64,000 nt of DNA from Caldibacillus thermoamylovorans (GCF_000751775.1 NZ_CCRF01000035.1:117489-181488), one strand, 5' to 3'. Counted from the stretch's first letter, positions 1-9,330 are shown. A program made the numbers and translations. The notes: a model not told the origin generated them from the letters alone.

Positions 1-644
1 TTGAAGCTTATCGTTACACAACGATATCCAATGCAACCTTAAGTTATTATTTCGCGCCAATCTTTGTCATGATACTAGCTCCGTTAATTTTAAAAGAGAA
101 ATTAACATGGATGAAGGTAACGAGTATCGTAAGTGCCATGGTTGGATTATTTCTTATCGTCGGGACGGATACCGATGCCGGAGAAGGATATGATCATGTA
201 ACAGGGATTATGTATGGTTTACTGGCGGCTGCCTTTTATGCAAGTGTGATAGTAATGAATAAATTTATTAAAAATTTACCGGATTACGAGACGACGGTTG
301 CTCAATTGTCCCTCGCTTCTCTTGTTTTGCTGCCCTATGTTTTCCTGAATGAAACGGTTAATATCGGTTCACTGGATGGAAAATCAGTTTTATTCATGAT
401 TATTGTTGGGATTATTCATACGGGATTAGCCTATGTTCTCTATTTTTCAGCTTTAAAAGAATTAAATGGTCATACAATCGCTATTTTCAGCTATATTGAT
501 CCGATTTCCGCAGTCATTATGGCCGCCATTTTCTTAGGAGAAGGGATGAGCTTTGCCCAAATGATTGGTGGGATATTGATTTTAAGTTCGACCTATTTAA
601 GCGAAAGAAAAACAATTTCCTTTCCGGCAAACGGCAAAAAATGA
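1..644 (+). CDS. EamA-family (DMT) permease, 5' truncated by window edge
   Basis: The reading frame is open from position 3, so the gene starts before the window. An internal ATG at 69 is not the true start, because the codons before it continue the same hydrophobic protein. The visible 214 residues hold about six membrane helices and the C-terminal EamA repeat, including a segment ending DPISAVIMAAIFLGE, which is typical of the last helices of drug/metabolite transporters. A full member has about 300 residues and ten helices, so roughly the last two thirds is present. These proteins move small metabolites or amino acids across the cytoplasmic membrane. The substrate cannot be read from sequence. 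No clear terminator follows. Confidence 0.85.
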   Translation, partial: EAYRYTTISNATLSYYFAPIFVMILAPLILKEKLTWMKVTSIVSAMVGLFLIVGTDTDAGEGYDHVTGIMYGLLAAAFYASVIVMNKFIKNLPDYETTVAQLSLASLVLLPYVFLNETVNIGSLDGKSVLFMIIVGIIHTGLAYVLYFSALKELNGHTIAIFSYIDPISAVIMAAIFLGEGMSFAQMIGGILILSSTYLSERKTISFPANGKK

Positions 645-746
645 GTCATAGGTTAAATTGCAAAAATTCATTGTTTTTGTTTAAAAATAACTGGTTTCGT
701 GCCATAATAAAGTTGTTGTTTAATTGTTTTAGTTAGGAGACTTTAC

Positions 747-1715
747 ATGATAAAGCTCATTATCAAAAAATTTATTTCCGACTATGAAAATATAAAAGAT
801 AATAATGTACGTAAAAACTACGGTATTCTTTCCGGAATTCTGGGAATTATTTGCAACTTGATTTTGTTCTCTATTAAAATTGTGACAGGGATTTTGATGA
901 ATAGCATTGCGATAATTTCGGATGCTTTTAATAATTTGACGGATTCCGGTTCTTCCTTCATTACAATCTTAGGGGCAAAATTTAGCAGTAAGCCGCCGGA
1001 TAAGGAACATCCATATGGTCATGGAAGATTTGAGTATGTCGCCTCATTAATTGTTTCTTTTATTATTTTCGGAGTGGGTATTGAACTATTGCGGAATTCG
1101 ATTAATAAAATTATTCATCCGGAAGCCATTCAAATCAATTTGTTTTCAATAATCATTCTATCCCTGTCGATTTTAATTAAATTGTGGATGTACTCGTATA
1201 ATCGCTATATTGGTATATTAATCAATTCAAGTATGAATAAAGCAACGGCTAAAGACAGTTTAAATGATGCGATTGCAACAACAGGCGTAATTGCAGGTAC
1301 GGCTATTGGAGCTGTACTTGAATTTCCGGTTGACGGAATATTAGGGGTTATTATTTCTATTTTAATTATTTATACGGGGTTTACAACCGCAAGAGACTCG
1401 GTCAATGTTCTGTTAGGCACTTCCCCGGATCCGGAATTACTTGACAAAATTCAATATCTCATTGATCAAAATCAAACCATCAATTATGTTCATGATTTAA
1501 AAATTCATGACTATGGCCCGGGGAGATTAATGGCCTCCATGCATGTCGTTGTACCGCCGGAAATGACCGTGGCAGATGCCCATTTTATCATTCATGGACT
1601 GGAACAAAAAATTGAACAGGAATTAGGAATTGAAATCGTGATTCATATTGACCCGGTAAAAGATATCGACGAAAATCCGGATTTATTAAAAAAGGATTTT
1701 CGATCACCTCAGTAA
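747..1715 (+). CDS. Cation diffusion facilitator, probable Mn(II) efflux type
   Basis: This 322-residue protein has the CDF layout: about six helices in the first 215 residues, then a cytoplasmic ferredoxin-like domain. The metal-site motif of helix 2 reads SDAFNNLTD and that of helix 5 reads KDSLND. The latter is a DxxxD motif where zinc exporters have HxxxD. As I recall, B. subtilis MneP has the same helix 2 and helix 5 patterns, so manganese is the favoured substrate by inference. A PPDKEHPYGHGR loop follows helix 2, as in the family. The ATG is preceded by TTAGGAG. I saw no MntR box upstream. It appears to be a single-gene unit. Confidence 0.85.
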   Translation: MIKLIIKKFISDYENIKDNNVRKNYGILSGILGIICNLILFSIKIVTGILMNSIAIISDAFNNLTDSGSSFITILGAKFSSKPPDKEHPYGHGRFEYVASLIVSFIIFGVGIELLRNSINKIIHPEAIQINLFSIIILSLSILIKLWMYSYNRYIGILINSSMNKATAKDSLNDAIATTGVIAGTAIGAVLEFPVDGILGVIISILIIYTGFTTARDSVNVLLGTSPDPELLDKIQYLIDQNQTINYVHDLKIHDYGPGRLMASMHVVVPPEMTVADAHFIIHGLEQKIEQELGIEIVIHIDPVKDIDENPDLLKKDFRSPQ

Positions 1716-1860
1716 AGTGAAACTTCCATCAGTGGGGGGTCTTCATCCTTCACTGATGGTTAGTTGAACCAATCGGACATCATCCCCACCTATCACTCGA
1801 AAAACTTGAAGTAGTTATCTTACTACCTGTTAAGGCGGGATAAAATTTCCCGGGGAATCT
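1716..1860 (+). repeat. Dispersed intergenic element, family B, longer copy
   Basis: Directly after the stop codon of the cation exporter the sequence begins AAAGTGAAACTTCCATCAG, followed by a G-run, a short inverted repeat (ATCAGTG with CACTGAT) and the word GGTTAG. A shorter copy with the same opening lies at 61833-61890. The rest of the stretch up to the next promoter has no coding potential that I can see. Confidence 0.55.
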
Positions 1861-1947
1861 GCTTTATCTCAGTTTAAATAGGGAAAAGCCCTTGTCCAGA
1901 CACATCCAGGTAAGTTTTCCTTATCATCCCAAGCAAATCAAAAGCAT

Positions 1948-1977
1948 TCACAAAGTTTAATATTCCATGTTATGATA
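1948..1977 (+). promoter_or_regulatory. Probable sigma-A promoter of the heme O synthase gene
   Basis: A TTCACA -35 box (1948-1953) is followed after 18 bp by TATGAT (1972-1977). The expected start lies about 55 bp before the chosen ATG. Confidence 0.5.
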
Positions 1978-2041
1978 GTAAAGTAGCTATGCATTCTTAC
2001 TTTATAACAAAGAATAAATTTATAAAAGGATGATATATTTT

Positions 2042-2950
2042 ATGGAGGAAAGAGTAGTTCTTTCTAACAAAGGAGTGGGTAACATCCTTCAATTCCTGAC
2101 AGATGTTAAGTATCTATTAAAGGGAAAAGTACTTGTTGCTAATGTTTTACCGGTTTTTACAGCATATTGGCTGTCTTTATATTTTGCAGGAGAACGTTTT
2201 CGTGACCATATATCGCTATTTCTGTTAACAATGATCGGGAGTACGCTGGTTATTTCCGGCGCCCTTATTATTAACAATTGGTATGAAGTTGACCTTGATC
2301 GGAAAATGGTACGCACACAAAAACGGCCAACTGTTACCGGTCATTTTTCCATGAGAGCAGTATTGTGGGCCGGAATTATGACAACAATCTTAGGACTGGT
2401 CACTATGTTGGCTACTACGTTGGAGGCAACCGTTTATTCATTGTTGGGCTGGTTCGTCTATGTTGTTCTCTACACATTTTGGTCAAAACGAAAATATACA
2501 CTAAATACCGTGATTGGGAGTATCTCCGGCGCCTTTACTCCACTCATCGGTTGGGCAGCCGTTCAGCCTGCTGATCATATTGTTCCGATTGTCCTGTTTG
2601 CCATATTATTTATTTGGCAAGTACCGCATACGATGGCCGTTGCCATAAAAAGATTTGATGATTATCAAGCGGCAAGTGTGCCGATGTTACCTGTGGTCTC
2701 CGGAATGGGTACGGCAATAAGACAAAATTTATTATATATTATTTGTTTACTGCCGATCCCATTTTTCTTATACCATTTATTCGGTCCGATACTTGTGATT
2801 GTTTCGTCTTTATTAACGGTCGGCTGGATTTTTTTAGCCGCCAAAGGATTCAGTACAAAAAACTTGGAAAAATGGGCACAGATGAATTTAATCTATTCAT
2901 TAAACTATTTAGTTTGGCTTTCTTTCACCATGATTTTGCTTACTGTGTAA
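2042..2950 (+). CDS. ctaB: Protoheme IX farnesyltransferase (heme O synthase)
   Basis: The protein belongs to the UbiA superfamily and transfers farnesyl to heme B to make heme O for terminal oxidases. Two signature stretches are clear: NNWYEVDLDRKMVRTQKRP (an NxxxDxxxD prenyl-diphosphate/Mg site) and, in the second half, WQVPHTMAVAIKR followed by PMLPVVSG, typical of CtaB/CyoE rather than other UbiA members. About nine membrane helices are visible. An ATG at 2030 overlaps the ribosome binding site AAAAGGA (2024-2030), so the ATG at 2042, with 11-nt spacing, is the better start and gives 302 residues. It stands alone here, away from any cta operon, so it may be a second paralogue. That would need the rest of the genome to decide. 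Confidence 0.85.
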   Translation: MEERVVLSNKGVGNILQFLTDVKYLLKGKVLVANVLPVFTAYWLSLYFAGERFRDHISLFLLTMIGSTLVISGALIINNWYEVDLDRKMVRTQKRPTVTGHFSMRAVLWAGIMTTILGLVTMLATTLEATVYSLLGWFVYVVLYTFWSKRKYTLNTVIGSISGAFTPLIGWAAVQPADHIVPIVLFAILFIWQVPHTMAVAIKRFDDYQAASVPMLPVVSGMGTAIRQNLLYIICLLPIPFFLYHLFGPILVIVSSLLTVGWIFLAAKGFSTKNLEKWAQMNLIYSLNYLVWLSFTMILLTV

Positions 2951-2953
2951 AGC

Positions 2954-2990
2954 TGCAAATGACCGGGAGAGGGATACCCGGTCTTTTGCA
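2954..2990. terminator. Bidirectional terminator between ctaB and the TetR gene
   Basis: TGCAAA-GACCGGG pairs with CCCGGTC-TTTGCA around a short loop. It lies between two converging genes and carries T-rich flanks on both strands. Confidence 0.75.
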
Positions 2991-2993
2991 TTT

Positions 2994-3884
2994 TCACTTC
3001 TTATTAAAATTCACTACAATTTTTTCCAATTTTTCCAGTTGAGCTTGATCAAAGAGCTCTTTACTTTCTTTTAATGAGCGAATGGCAAGAGAAATTAAGA
3101 ATTGTCTCGGCTCTTCTTTATTTAGTAATTCATCATAAATAAAATCTAACAGTTCTATATAGTTTGCCGCTTCTTTTCTATGGACGAGCGGTTTTTTTAA
3201 GGATAAAATCGTCCGATATAAGATTTGTTGGTCGTCCATGCTATTAATGTTCGACTCGGGAAGCCATTGATCGAGCAGCTCGGGGGAAAATAAACTTTCC
3301 TTTGCCTTTTCCACCTCATCGACGACACGGATAATCCGATTTAAACTGTAACGAATGACGTCTTGTATACGCAGTTCATCTCTTCCTTCATAGGCCATCG
3401 CATAATACTTCAAATTATTGTGTAAAATACCGATAAACATAATCGCACAGTCTAAAAGATACGGTTTTTTATCTTCACCAAAAAGATCAATAAACCGATT
3501 GTAATACCATTTTAAAATTCGAAGTTGCCCTCTTTTAAAAAATCGCATTAATTCCTCGTCTCGGGAAACAATAATCTCCTCAAAAATAGAAATCAATTTA
3601 TTTTTCTGGTTCATATATATTTGTAATTCAACTTGTTTAATAAAAATATCAAAGTTAGACGGATCTTGTCCGATTAGTAAATCGTTACGATCTTTTTCCA
3701 ATTGTTTATAATTGGTTTTAAAAAGTTCTATTATTAATTCGTTTTTTGAGGAAAAATAATTATAAAATGTGCCTTTCGATATACCGCTATATTCGATGAT
3801 GTCATTAATGGAAGTAGCATGAAATCCTTTATCAATAAATAATTGATGAGCCATTTTTATTACTTGTTTTTTCCGCTCATGCAT
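2994..3884 (-). CDS. TetR/AcrR-family transcriptional regulator
   Basis: The first 55 residues form a TetR helix-turn-helix, with the recognition part GISKGTFYNYFSSKNELI. The remaining 240 residues are a long helical ligand/dimer domain, larger than the usual 190-residue TetR protein. The ATG at 3884 is chosen because AGG sits 8 nt upstream; the GTG at 3893 overlaps that ribosome binding site. The gene is divergent from an MFS exporter with about 180 bp between them. This arrangement usually means that the TetR protein represses the exporter and is released by one of its substrates. The inducing ligand is unknown. Confidence 0.85.
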   Translation of the reverse strand: MHERKKQVIKMAHQLFIDKGFHATSINDIIEYSGISKGTFYNYFSSKNELIIELFKTNYKQLEKDRNDLLIGQDPSNFDIFIKQVELQIYMNQKNKLISIFEEIIVSRDEELMRFFKRGQLRILKWYYNRFIDLFGEDKKPYLLDCAIMFIGILHNNLKYYAMAYEGRDELRIQDVIRYSLNRIIRVVDEVEKAKESLFSPELLDQWLPESNINSMDDQQILYRTILSLKKPLVHRKEAANYIELLDFIYDELLNKEEPRQFLISLAIRSLKESKELFDQAQLEKLEKIVVNFNKK

Positions 3885-3975
3885 CCAAATCACCTAGTCA
3901 TTAGTTAGTTTACCTATACAAAATTCTATAGGAAACTCTTTATGATTACAAATAAAAATAGGTAAAGTTTTTTTA

Positions 3976-4015
3976 TTGCAAAAATCAAATTGATGGTATA
4001 TGATAATCATTATGT
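3976..4015 (+). promoter_or_regulatory. Promoter of the MFS exporter with overlapping 7-1-7 palindrome-like box
   Basis: TTGCAA (3976-3981) and TATGAT (3999-4004) are separated by 17 bp. Overlapping the -10 is TGATAATCATTATGT (4001-4015). It resembles a Fur-type 7-1-7 site with two mismatches in its right half, but may simply be AT-rich DNA. The TetR operator should also lie in this interval; I could not single it out. Confidence 0.45.
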
Positions 4016-4065
4016 GAAATAAAGGTATAAAAATATGAACTGCTAGTATAAAAGGAGGAAGGTTT

Positions 4066-5574
4066 ATGGACGATTCCATTACGAAAAAACCACCTTATGG
4101 GATCATTGCGATATTAATGGTCGGAGCATTTATTTCGTTTTTAAATAATACATTTTTGAATGTCGCACTTCCTTCAATTATGAAGGATTTGGACGTAAAA
4201 ATGTCAACTGTACAATGGCTGACAACGGGATTTATGTTAGTAAACGGAATTATGATCCCGACAACTGCTTTTCTAATCCAAAAATACTCTGTCCGCCGTT
4301 TATTTTTAACAGCAGTAGGGTTGTTTACGGCAGGGACAATCGTTGGGGCAATTGCACCTACCTTTTCAATTTTATTATTGGCACGGATGACCCAAGCATC
4401 CGGTTCAGCCATTCTCATGCCATTATTAATGAACGTATTATTGGTTAGCTTCCCTGTTTCAAGACGGGGTGCTGCAATGGGAACACTTGGGTTAATCTTA
4501 ACTTTTGCTCCGGCAATTGGACCGACATTATCCGGTTGGATTGTCGAACATTTTAACTGGCGTGCATTATTTTATTTAATTGCGCCTATTGCAGGGGCTG
4601 TTTGGATTTTTGGTTTTATGATGTTAAGAGATAAAAAGGAAAAAGTTGATATTCACTTGGATTTTCTTTCTCTCGTATTATCGACGTTCGGCTTTGGCGG
4701 GCTGCTTTACGGCTTCAGTACGGCCGGTAATTCCGGTTGGAATCATGTACAGGTTTATGCAACTCTAACTGTGGGTGTCGTTTCCTTATTCATTTTTATT
4801 TTGCGTCAATCGAAGCTCGAACAACCGATGCTTAACTTCCGTGTATTTCAGTACCCGATGTTTTCATTGGCTGCTGTTATTACAATGGTTGTAAACATGG
4901 CCTTATTCTCCGGATTTATGCTTATACCAATTTTTGCTCAGTCGGTCATTGGACTGACCCCTATGCAGTCCGGATTGATGTTACTTCCGGGAGCCATTAT
5001 CAACGGTTTGATGTCCCCTGTTACCGGGCGGTTGTTTGATAAATTAGGAGGACGAATACTAGCTGTAACGGGATTATCCATTTTAACAATTACCACATAC
5101 TTCTTTAGTAAATTAACATTTGATACAACATTTACGCATGTAGCCATATTGCATATTTTTCGGATGTTCGGTATGTCGATGGTTATGATGCCGACATCAA
5201 CCAATGGATTAAACCAATTACCGCCACGCCTGTACCCGCACGGAACAGCGATGAACAATACATTTAACCAAGTATCAGCTGCTATTGGTACGGCATTTTT
5301 AATTACCGTTATGTCTAATCGACAAGAAAGCCATGCTGAAGAATTGATGAAAGCAGCCATGACAAAAGCACACGGGGCATTAACCCCTGAACAAATCGGA
5401 CATATTCAAATAGAAGCTTTATTGGAAGGGATTAATCATACATTCCTAGTTTCTACATTTATTATAGTCATCGCATTAGTGCTGGCCTTTTTCATTAAAC
5501 GTGCCAGACCTATTGAAGAAAAAGACAGAAAACAGAACGATCAATCTTTTCGTGAGGCAGTTGCCGAGAATTAA
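4066..5574 (+). CDS. MFS multidrug exporter, DHA2 (EmrB/QacA, LmrB-like) family
   Basis: The 502-residue protein has 14 predicted membrane helices, as expected for DHA2 drug:H+ antiporters. Motif C of the exporters appears as LGLILTFAPAIGPTLSGWI, and motif A is degenerate around RLFDKLGGR in the second half. The N-terminus starts straight into helix 1, with the family NTFLNVALPSIMKDL segment. The ATG has an excellent AAAGGAGGAAGG ribosome binding site. The divergent TetR gene is its likely regulator. Relatives such as LmrB export lincosamides and other hydrophobic drugs, but the substrate here is not known. Confidence 0.85.
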   Translation: MDDSITKKPPYGIIAILMVGAFISFLNNTFLNVALPSIMKDLDVKMSTVQWLTTGFMLVNGIMIPTTAFLIQKYSVRRLFLTAVGLFTAGTIVGAIAPTFSILLLARMTQASGSAILMPLLMNVLLVSFPVSRRGAAMGTLGLILTFAPAIGPTLSGWIVEHFNWRALFYLIAPIAGAVWIFGFMMLRDKKEKVDIHLDFLSLVLSTFGFGGLLYGFSTAGNSGWNHVQVYATLTVGVVSLFIFILRQSKLEQPMLNFRVFQYPMFSLAAVITMVVNMALFSGFMLIPIFAQSVIGLTPMQSGLMLLPGAIINGLMSPVTGRLFDKLGGRILAVTGLSILTITTYFFSKLTFDTTFTHVAILHIFRMFGMSMVMMPTSTNGLNQLPPRLYPHGTAMNNTFNQVSAAIGTAFLITVMSNRQESHAEELMKAAMTKAHGALTPEQIGHIQIEALLEGINHTFLVSTFIIVIALVLAFFIKRARPIEEKDRKQNDQSFREAVAEN

Positions 5575-5581
5575 AAAATGA

Positions 5582-5627
5582 GACCATTCTTGATACCTTT
5601 ATGGGATGTCAAGAACGGTCTTTTTTT
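5582..5627 (+). terminator. Rho-independent terminator of the MFS gene
   Basis: GACCATTCTTGA pairs with TCAAGAACGGTC and is followed by seven T residues. Confidence 0.85.
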
Positions 5628-5713
5628 AGTGCTTGTTTTGTGTTTTTAATAACTATGTCAAGAGGAAACGGACGATTTTTTTGGTTTTGCAGCAATCTAT
5701 ACAGATATGCATC

Positions 5714-6343
5714 TTATTCATTAAAAAAATGGGTGACCCGCTGTAAAACTTGTTCACTACCAATGATTAGGAGAATATCTCCCGGTTGGAATGTCGCAAA
5801 AGGCCCCGGAGAAATAATTAATTGCCCGTTTCTTTTCATTCCCACAACAGTTCCGCCTGTATTTTGCCAAAACTTCACTTCCCCTACGGTTTTACCAATA
5901 TGCCGACAAGTTTCCGGAATCTCTACTTCTATTGGAATTAAAGGATTTGTATTCCGCAACTTCCCGGAATAATCAATGATCTTTTCAATTGTTTCAAATA
6001 TTTTCTTATCAAGTGTTTCTCTATCTCGTAAATATTCCTTTGTCTTTTTCTCTAAATCCTTTAAGCTTTCCATATTTGAAAAGCGGTGGATGAACTTATA
6101 TGCATTTTCTTTTGAAGTGATAACAACACCGCTTCCTTTTGTTGATTTTACAATTTCGACATCTTCCAATATTTTAATTGCTTTTCTAATGGTTTCCGGG
6201 GAGACATGATATTCACTAGCCAGTGTTGAACGTCCGAATATTTTATCTCCAACTTTTAATTCGTCATTGTAAATCCGGTTTGCAATATCAAGCGCAATTC
6301 TCTGATAAGCCGGCATTTGAGTTCGTATTTGCATGTCTTTCAT
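5714..6343 (-). CDS. GntR-type regulator with C-terminal RCK_C (TrkA-C) domain, BusR-like
   Basis: Residues 8-75 form a GntR winged helix (GRSTLASEYHVSPETIRKAI). A helical linker follows, and residues 125-209 are a RCK_C domain with the run SPGPFATFQPGDILLIIGS. This fusion is characteristic of BusR, which binds cyclic di-AMP through RCK_C and represses the osmolyte ABC transporter busAB in lactococci and streptococci. Here the gene is divergent from an OpuC/EgtU-like ABC transporter, so the same logic (repressor plus neighbouring transporter) is inferred. The start has little choice; the upstream sequence contains GGATGAAAG. Binding of c-di-AMP is an inference from family membership, not seen directly. 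Confidence 0.8.
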   Translation of the reverse strand: MKDMQIRTQMPAYQRIALDIANRIYNDELKVGDKIFGRSTLASEYHVSPETIRKAIKILEDVEIVKSTKGSGVVITSKENAYKFIHRFSNMESLKDLEKKTKEYLRDRETLDKKIFETIEKIIDYSGKLRNTNPLIPIEVEIPETCRHIGKTVGEVKFWQNTGGTVVGMKRNGQLIISPGPFATFQPGDILLIIGSEQVLQRVTHFFNE

Positions 6344-6554
6344 CCTTTACAAAAATCTTTTTGCCTATTTACCCTTATCTTACCATAAAATGAACCTTCC
6401 ATTCTTTTCATCCTTACTCAAAGGTTTTTTCCGACAGTAGCCACATGTATCAAATGCTGGGAAAAATGTTATAAAGAAGCTCGCTTTGTCGGAATTCAAA
6501 TGTTATTGCAGCAAGGGACAGATCCTTCCAAATCATGGGAAAAAAGTATTTTCC

Positions 6555-6597
6555 TTAGACAAGTAACAATCTATCTGTTATAATTGGATTGTTACTT
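6555..6597 (+). promoter_or_regulatory. Transporter promoter bracketed by an 11-bp perfect inverted repeat (candidate operator)
   Basis: TTAGAC (6555-6560) and TATAAT (6579-6584) are 18 bp apart. The left arm AAGTAACAATC (6561-6571) and right arm GATTGTTACTT (6587-6597) are perfect inverted repeats separated by 15 bp, with the -10 box lying in the spacer. Transcription should start inside or after the right arm, so this is a DNA operator rather than an RNA hairpin. It is the natural binding site for the neighbouring GntR-RCK_C repressor. Confidence 0.7.
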
Positions 6598-6617
6598 TTT
6601 TGTTAGGGGGGAATTTA

Positions 6618-7742
6618 ATGATTCGATTTGAAAACATTACGAAACAATATAATCAAAAAACAGTTATACGTGATTTCAATCTTGATATTGAGGAAGGACA
6701 GCTTGTCGTCTTTATCGGGCCAAGCGGATGCGGGAAAACGACTCTATTAAAGATGATAAACCGTCTTTTAGAACCGACGAGCGGAAAAATTTATGTCAAT
6801 GAAAAAGATATTTCGAAACAAGACCCAATTGAGTTAAGAAGAAATATCGGCTACGTGATTCAAAGTACGGGACTTTTTCCGCATATGACTATTAAGGAAA
6901 ATTTAGAGTTGATTCCGAAATTGAAGGGGGAAGATTCCGATTCAATTAAACGGAAAACGAACGATCTTCTTGAACTGGTTGGTCTGGCACCAGATGAATA
7001 TTTATACCGATATCCAAGTGAGTTAAGTGGTGGGCAAAAGCAGCGGATCGGTGTAGCCAGAGCCTTTTCAACAGATTCAGATATTATTCTTATGGATGAG
7101 CCGTTCAGTGCATTGGACCCCGTCACAAGAAACTCCTTACAAGACGAATTATTTTCCATGCAGAAGGAATTAAATAAAACCATTGTCTTTGTTACCCACG
7201 ATATGGATGAAGCAATTAAGATTGCTGATAAAATATGCCTCTTGAATGAAGGTCATATCATCCAATATGATACCCCAGATCAAATATTGAAAAATCCGGC
7301 ATCAGAATATGTTGAAGAATTTATTGGAAAAAGGCGGGTTTGGAATAATCCTGAAGTTTTAAAGGCAAAAGACATTATGATTTCAGACCCGGCTAAAGTT
7401 TCACCGCGAAGGAACGTTTTTCAAGCCATTGAGATTATGAAAGAAAATAAAGTGGACAGTTTGTTGGTGACGGATAAACAACAATCTTTAATTGGCCTGG
7501 TTACGTTAAAATCAATCCAATTACAAAACCGTGCAACAACGGTTGGAGAAATAATGGAGAAAAATATTTTATCCGTAACGGAAGATGAAAATTTGATTAC
7601 TGTATTACAAATTATGAACGAAAATAAAATCGGCTACCTGCCAGTGGTCAGTGAAAAAAATCAGCTAACGGGATTAATTACAAGAAGCTCGATCTTGTCC
7701 GTATTAAGCGGTCAATTGCTTGATTTGGAGGTGGCATTTTAA
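6618..7742 (+). CDS. ABC transporter ATP-binding protein with tandem CBS domains (OpuCA/BusAA/EgtV-like)
   Basis: The 374-residue protein powers uptake of quaternary-amine or related solutes. It has Walker A GPSGCGKT (34-41), the signature LSGGQ (136-140), Walker B ending LMDEP (158-162), and two CBS domains from about residue 250 to 370. In OpuA-type systems the CBS pair senses ionic strength or binds c-di-AMP. A TTG at 6600 lies upstream in frame, but the ATG at 6618 has AGGGGGG at the right distance. Its stop codon overlaps the start of the next gene by one base, so the two are translationally coupled. Confidence 0.88.
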   Translation: MIRFENITKQYNQKTVIRDFNLDIEEGQLVVFIGPSGCGKTTLLKMINRLLEPTSGKIYVNEKDISKQDPIELRRNIGYVIQSTGLFPHMTIKENLELIPKLKGEDSDSIKRKTNDLLELVGLAPDEYLYRYPSELSGGQKQRIGVARAFSTDSDIILMDEPFSALDPVTRNSLQDELFSMQKELNKTIVFVTHDMDEAIKIADKICLLNEGHIIQYDTPDQILKNPASEYVEEFIGKRRVWNNPEVLKAKDIMISDPAKVSPRRNVFQAIEIMKENKVDSLLVTDKQQSLIGLVTLKSIQLQNRATTVGEIMEKNILSVTEDENLITVLQIMNENKIGYLPVVSEKNQLTGLITRSSILSVLSGQLLDLEVAF

Positions 7743-9319
7743 TGAGTGAGTTTTTCCAATATGTAGGAAATAATAGTGGGCAAGTTTTAAGTTTATTATG
7801 GGAGCATATCTATTTAACAATCTTTTCCGTATTTGTTGCAACGGTAATTGGTGTACCTTTGGGTATATTTATCTCTAAAAATAAAAATTTAGCAAAACCA
7901 ATTATTGGGTTTGCTAATGTGATGCAGGCGATACCAAGTCTTGCTTTACTTGGTTTTCTTATTCCGTTTATCGGTATTGGAAGTACGCCGGCAATTGTGA
8001 TGGTTGTCTTATACTCATTACTTCCCATCATAAAAAACACTTATACAGGTCTGGCCAATATTGATAAGGATATACTGGAAGCAGCGAAAGGAATCGGGCT
8101 AACAAGCAGGCAAACAATGACGAAAATTCAGTTACCGTTAGCAATGCCGGTAATTATGGCCGGTATCCGTATTTCGGCTGTGACGGCGGTCGGATTAATG
8201 ACGATTGCAGCTTTCGTTGGTGCCGGTGGTTTAGGTTATCTCGTTTTTTCCGGTGTCTCATCAGTTGACAATAATATGATTTTGGCCGGTGCAATCCCTG
8301 CCTGTATTTTAGCTTTAATTATTGATTATCTAATCGGAAAAATTGAAAATGGGATATCTTATACAAATAATATTGGAAACAACAAAACTGCCGCAAAGAG
8401 GACAGAAAAGAAATCTAAAAAGAAAGGCTTAATAGTAACTGCGATTGTTTTTGTCCTTTTATTAAGTGCCGGCGTTGGTTATTCCATGATGAATAAAAAA
8501 GATTCGATTGTCATCGGCTCGAAAAATTTTAGTGAGCAAATGATTTTAGGTAATATGTTGGCCGATTTAATTGAGGAAAAAACGGATTTGGACGTGGAAA
8601 GAAAATTAAATCTCGGTGGAACCCAAGTTGTCTTTAATGCGATTAACAGCGGGGAAATTGATATGTATGTTGAATACACTGGGACAGGATTGATTAATCT
8701 TTTGAAAAAGGAACTGGTGAATGATCCTGATGAGGTGTACAAAATTGTTCAAAAGAATTTTAACGAGAAATATGATTTGAAAATTTTACAGCCGCTCGGT
8801 TTCAATAACACTTATACATTGGCGGTAAAACCGGAAACGGCGGAACAATACGGATTAAAAACGTTTTCTGATCTCGCCAAGGTTAGTGACCAGTTGGTAT
8901 TGGGCGGAACGATTGAATTTACAAACCGTGTGGATGGTTTAAAAGGTCTCAGTGAAAAATATAATATGGACTTTAAAAGTGTTGAAGCGGTCGATGGCGG
9001 TTTGCGCTATACAGCAATCAATAATAATCGAGCAGATGTGATCGATGCATTTTCAACGGATGGACTTTTAGAGGAATTCAAGCTAACTGTATTGGAAGAT
9101 GACCAACACTTTTTCCCGCCATATTACGCAGTTCCAGTTATTAAAGAGGAAACATTAAAAGAGCATCCTGAATTGGAGGAAGTTCTTAATCTCCTTAGCG
9201 GGAAATTAACGGATGAAAAAATGCGGGAACTGAATTATAAGGTAGATAGTTTAAATGAATCACCTGAAAAAGTAGCCAAAGACTTTTTAATCGAAGCGGG
9301 TTTGATTGATAATAAATAA
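7742..9319 (+). CDS. Fused ABC permease and substrate-binding protein (OpuC/EgtU-like)
   Basis: Residues 1-200 are a six-helix binding-protein-dependent permease with the EAA loop (EAAKGIGLTSRQTMTKIQLP). A basic linker and a single anchor helix near residue 230 follow, and residues 255-525 are an extracytoplasmic binding domain starting IVIGSKNFSEQ. Motifs VEYTGTG, DAFSTDG and FPPYYAVPV match the OpuBC/OpuCC/EgtU binding-protein family (choline, betaine, carnitine or ergothioneine). The fusion gives two binding domains per dimeric transporter. I cannot tell the ligand; an EgtU-type ergothioneine importer and an osmolyte importer are both possible. Expression is probably controlled by the inverted repeat at the operon promoter. 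Confidence 0.87.
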   Translation: MSEFFQYVGNNSGQVLSLLWEHIYLTIFSVFVATVIGVPLGIFISKNKNLAKPIIGFANVMQAIPSLALLGFLIPFIGIGSTPAIVMVVLYSLLPIIKNTYTGLANIDKDILEAAKGIGLTSRQTMTKIQLPLAMPVIMAGIRISAVTAVGLMTIAAFVGAGGLGYLVFSGVSSVDNNMILAGAIPACILALIIDYLIGKIENGISYTNNIGNNKTAAKRTEKKSKKKGLIVTAIVFVLLLSAGVGYSMMNKKDSIVIGSKNFSEQMILGNMLADLIEEKTDLDVERKLNLGGTQVVFNAINSGEIDMYVEYTGTGLINLLKKELVNDPDEVYKIVQKNFNEKYDLKILQPLGFNNTYTLAVKPETAEQYGLKTFSDLAKVSDQLVLGGTIEFTNRVDGLKGLSEKYNMDFKSVEAVDGGLRYTAINNNRADVIDAFSTDGLLEEFKLTVLEDDQHFFPPYYAVPVIKEETLKEHPELEEVLNLLSGKLTDEKMRELNYKVDSLNESPEKVAKDFLIEAGLIDNK

Positions 9320-9330
9320 TTTGGAAAACA

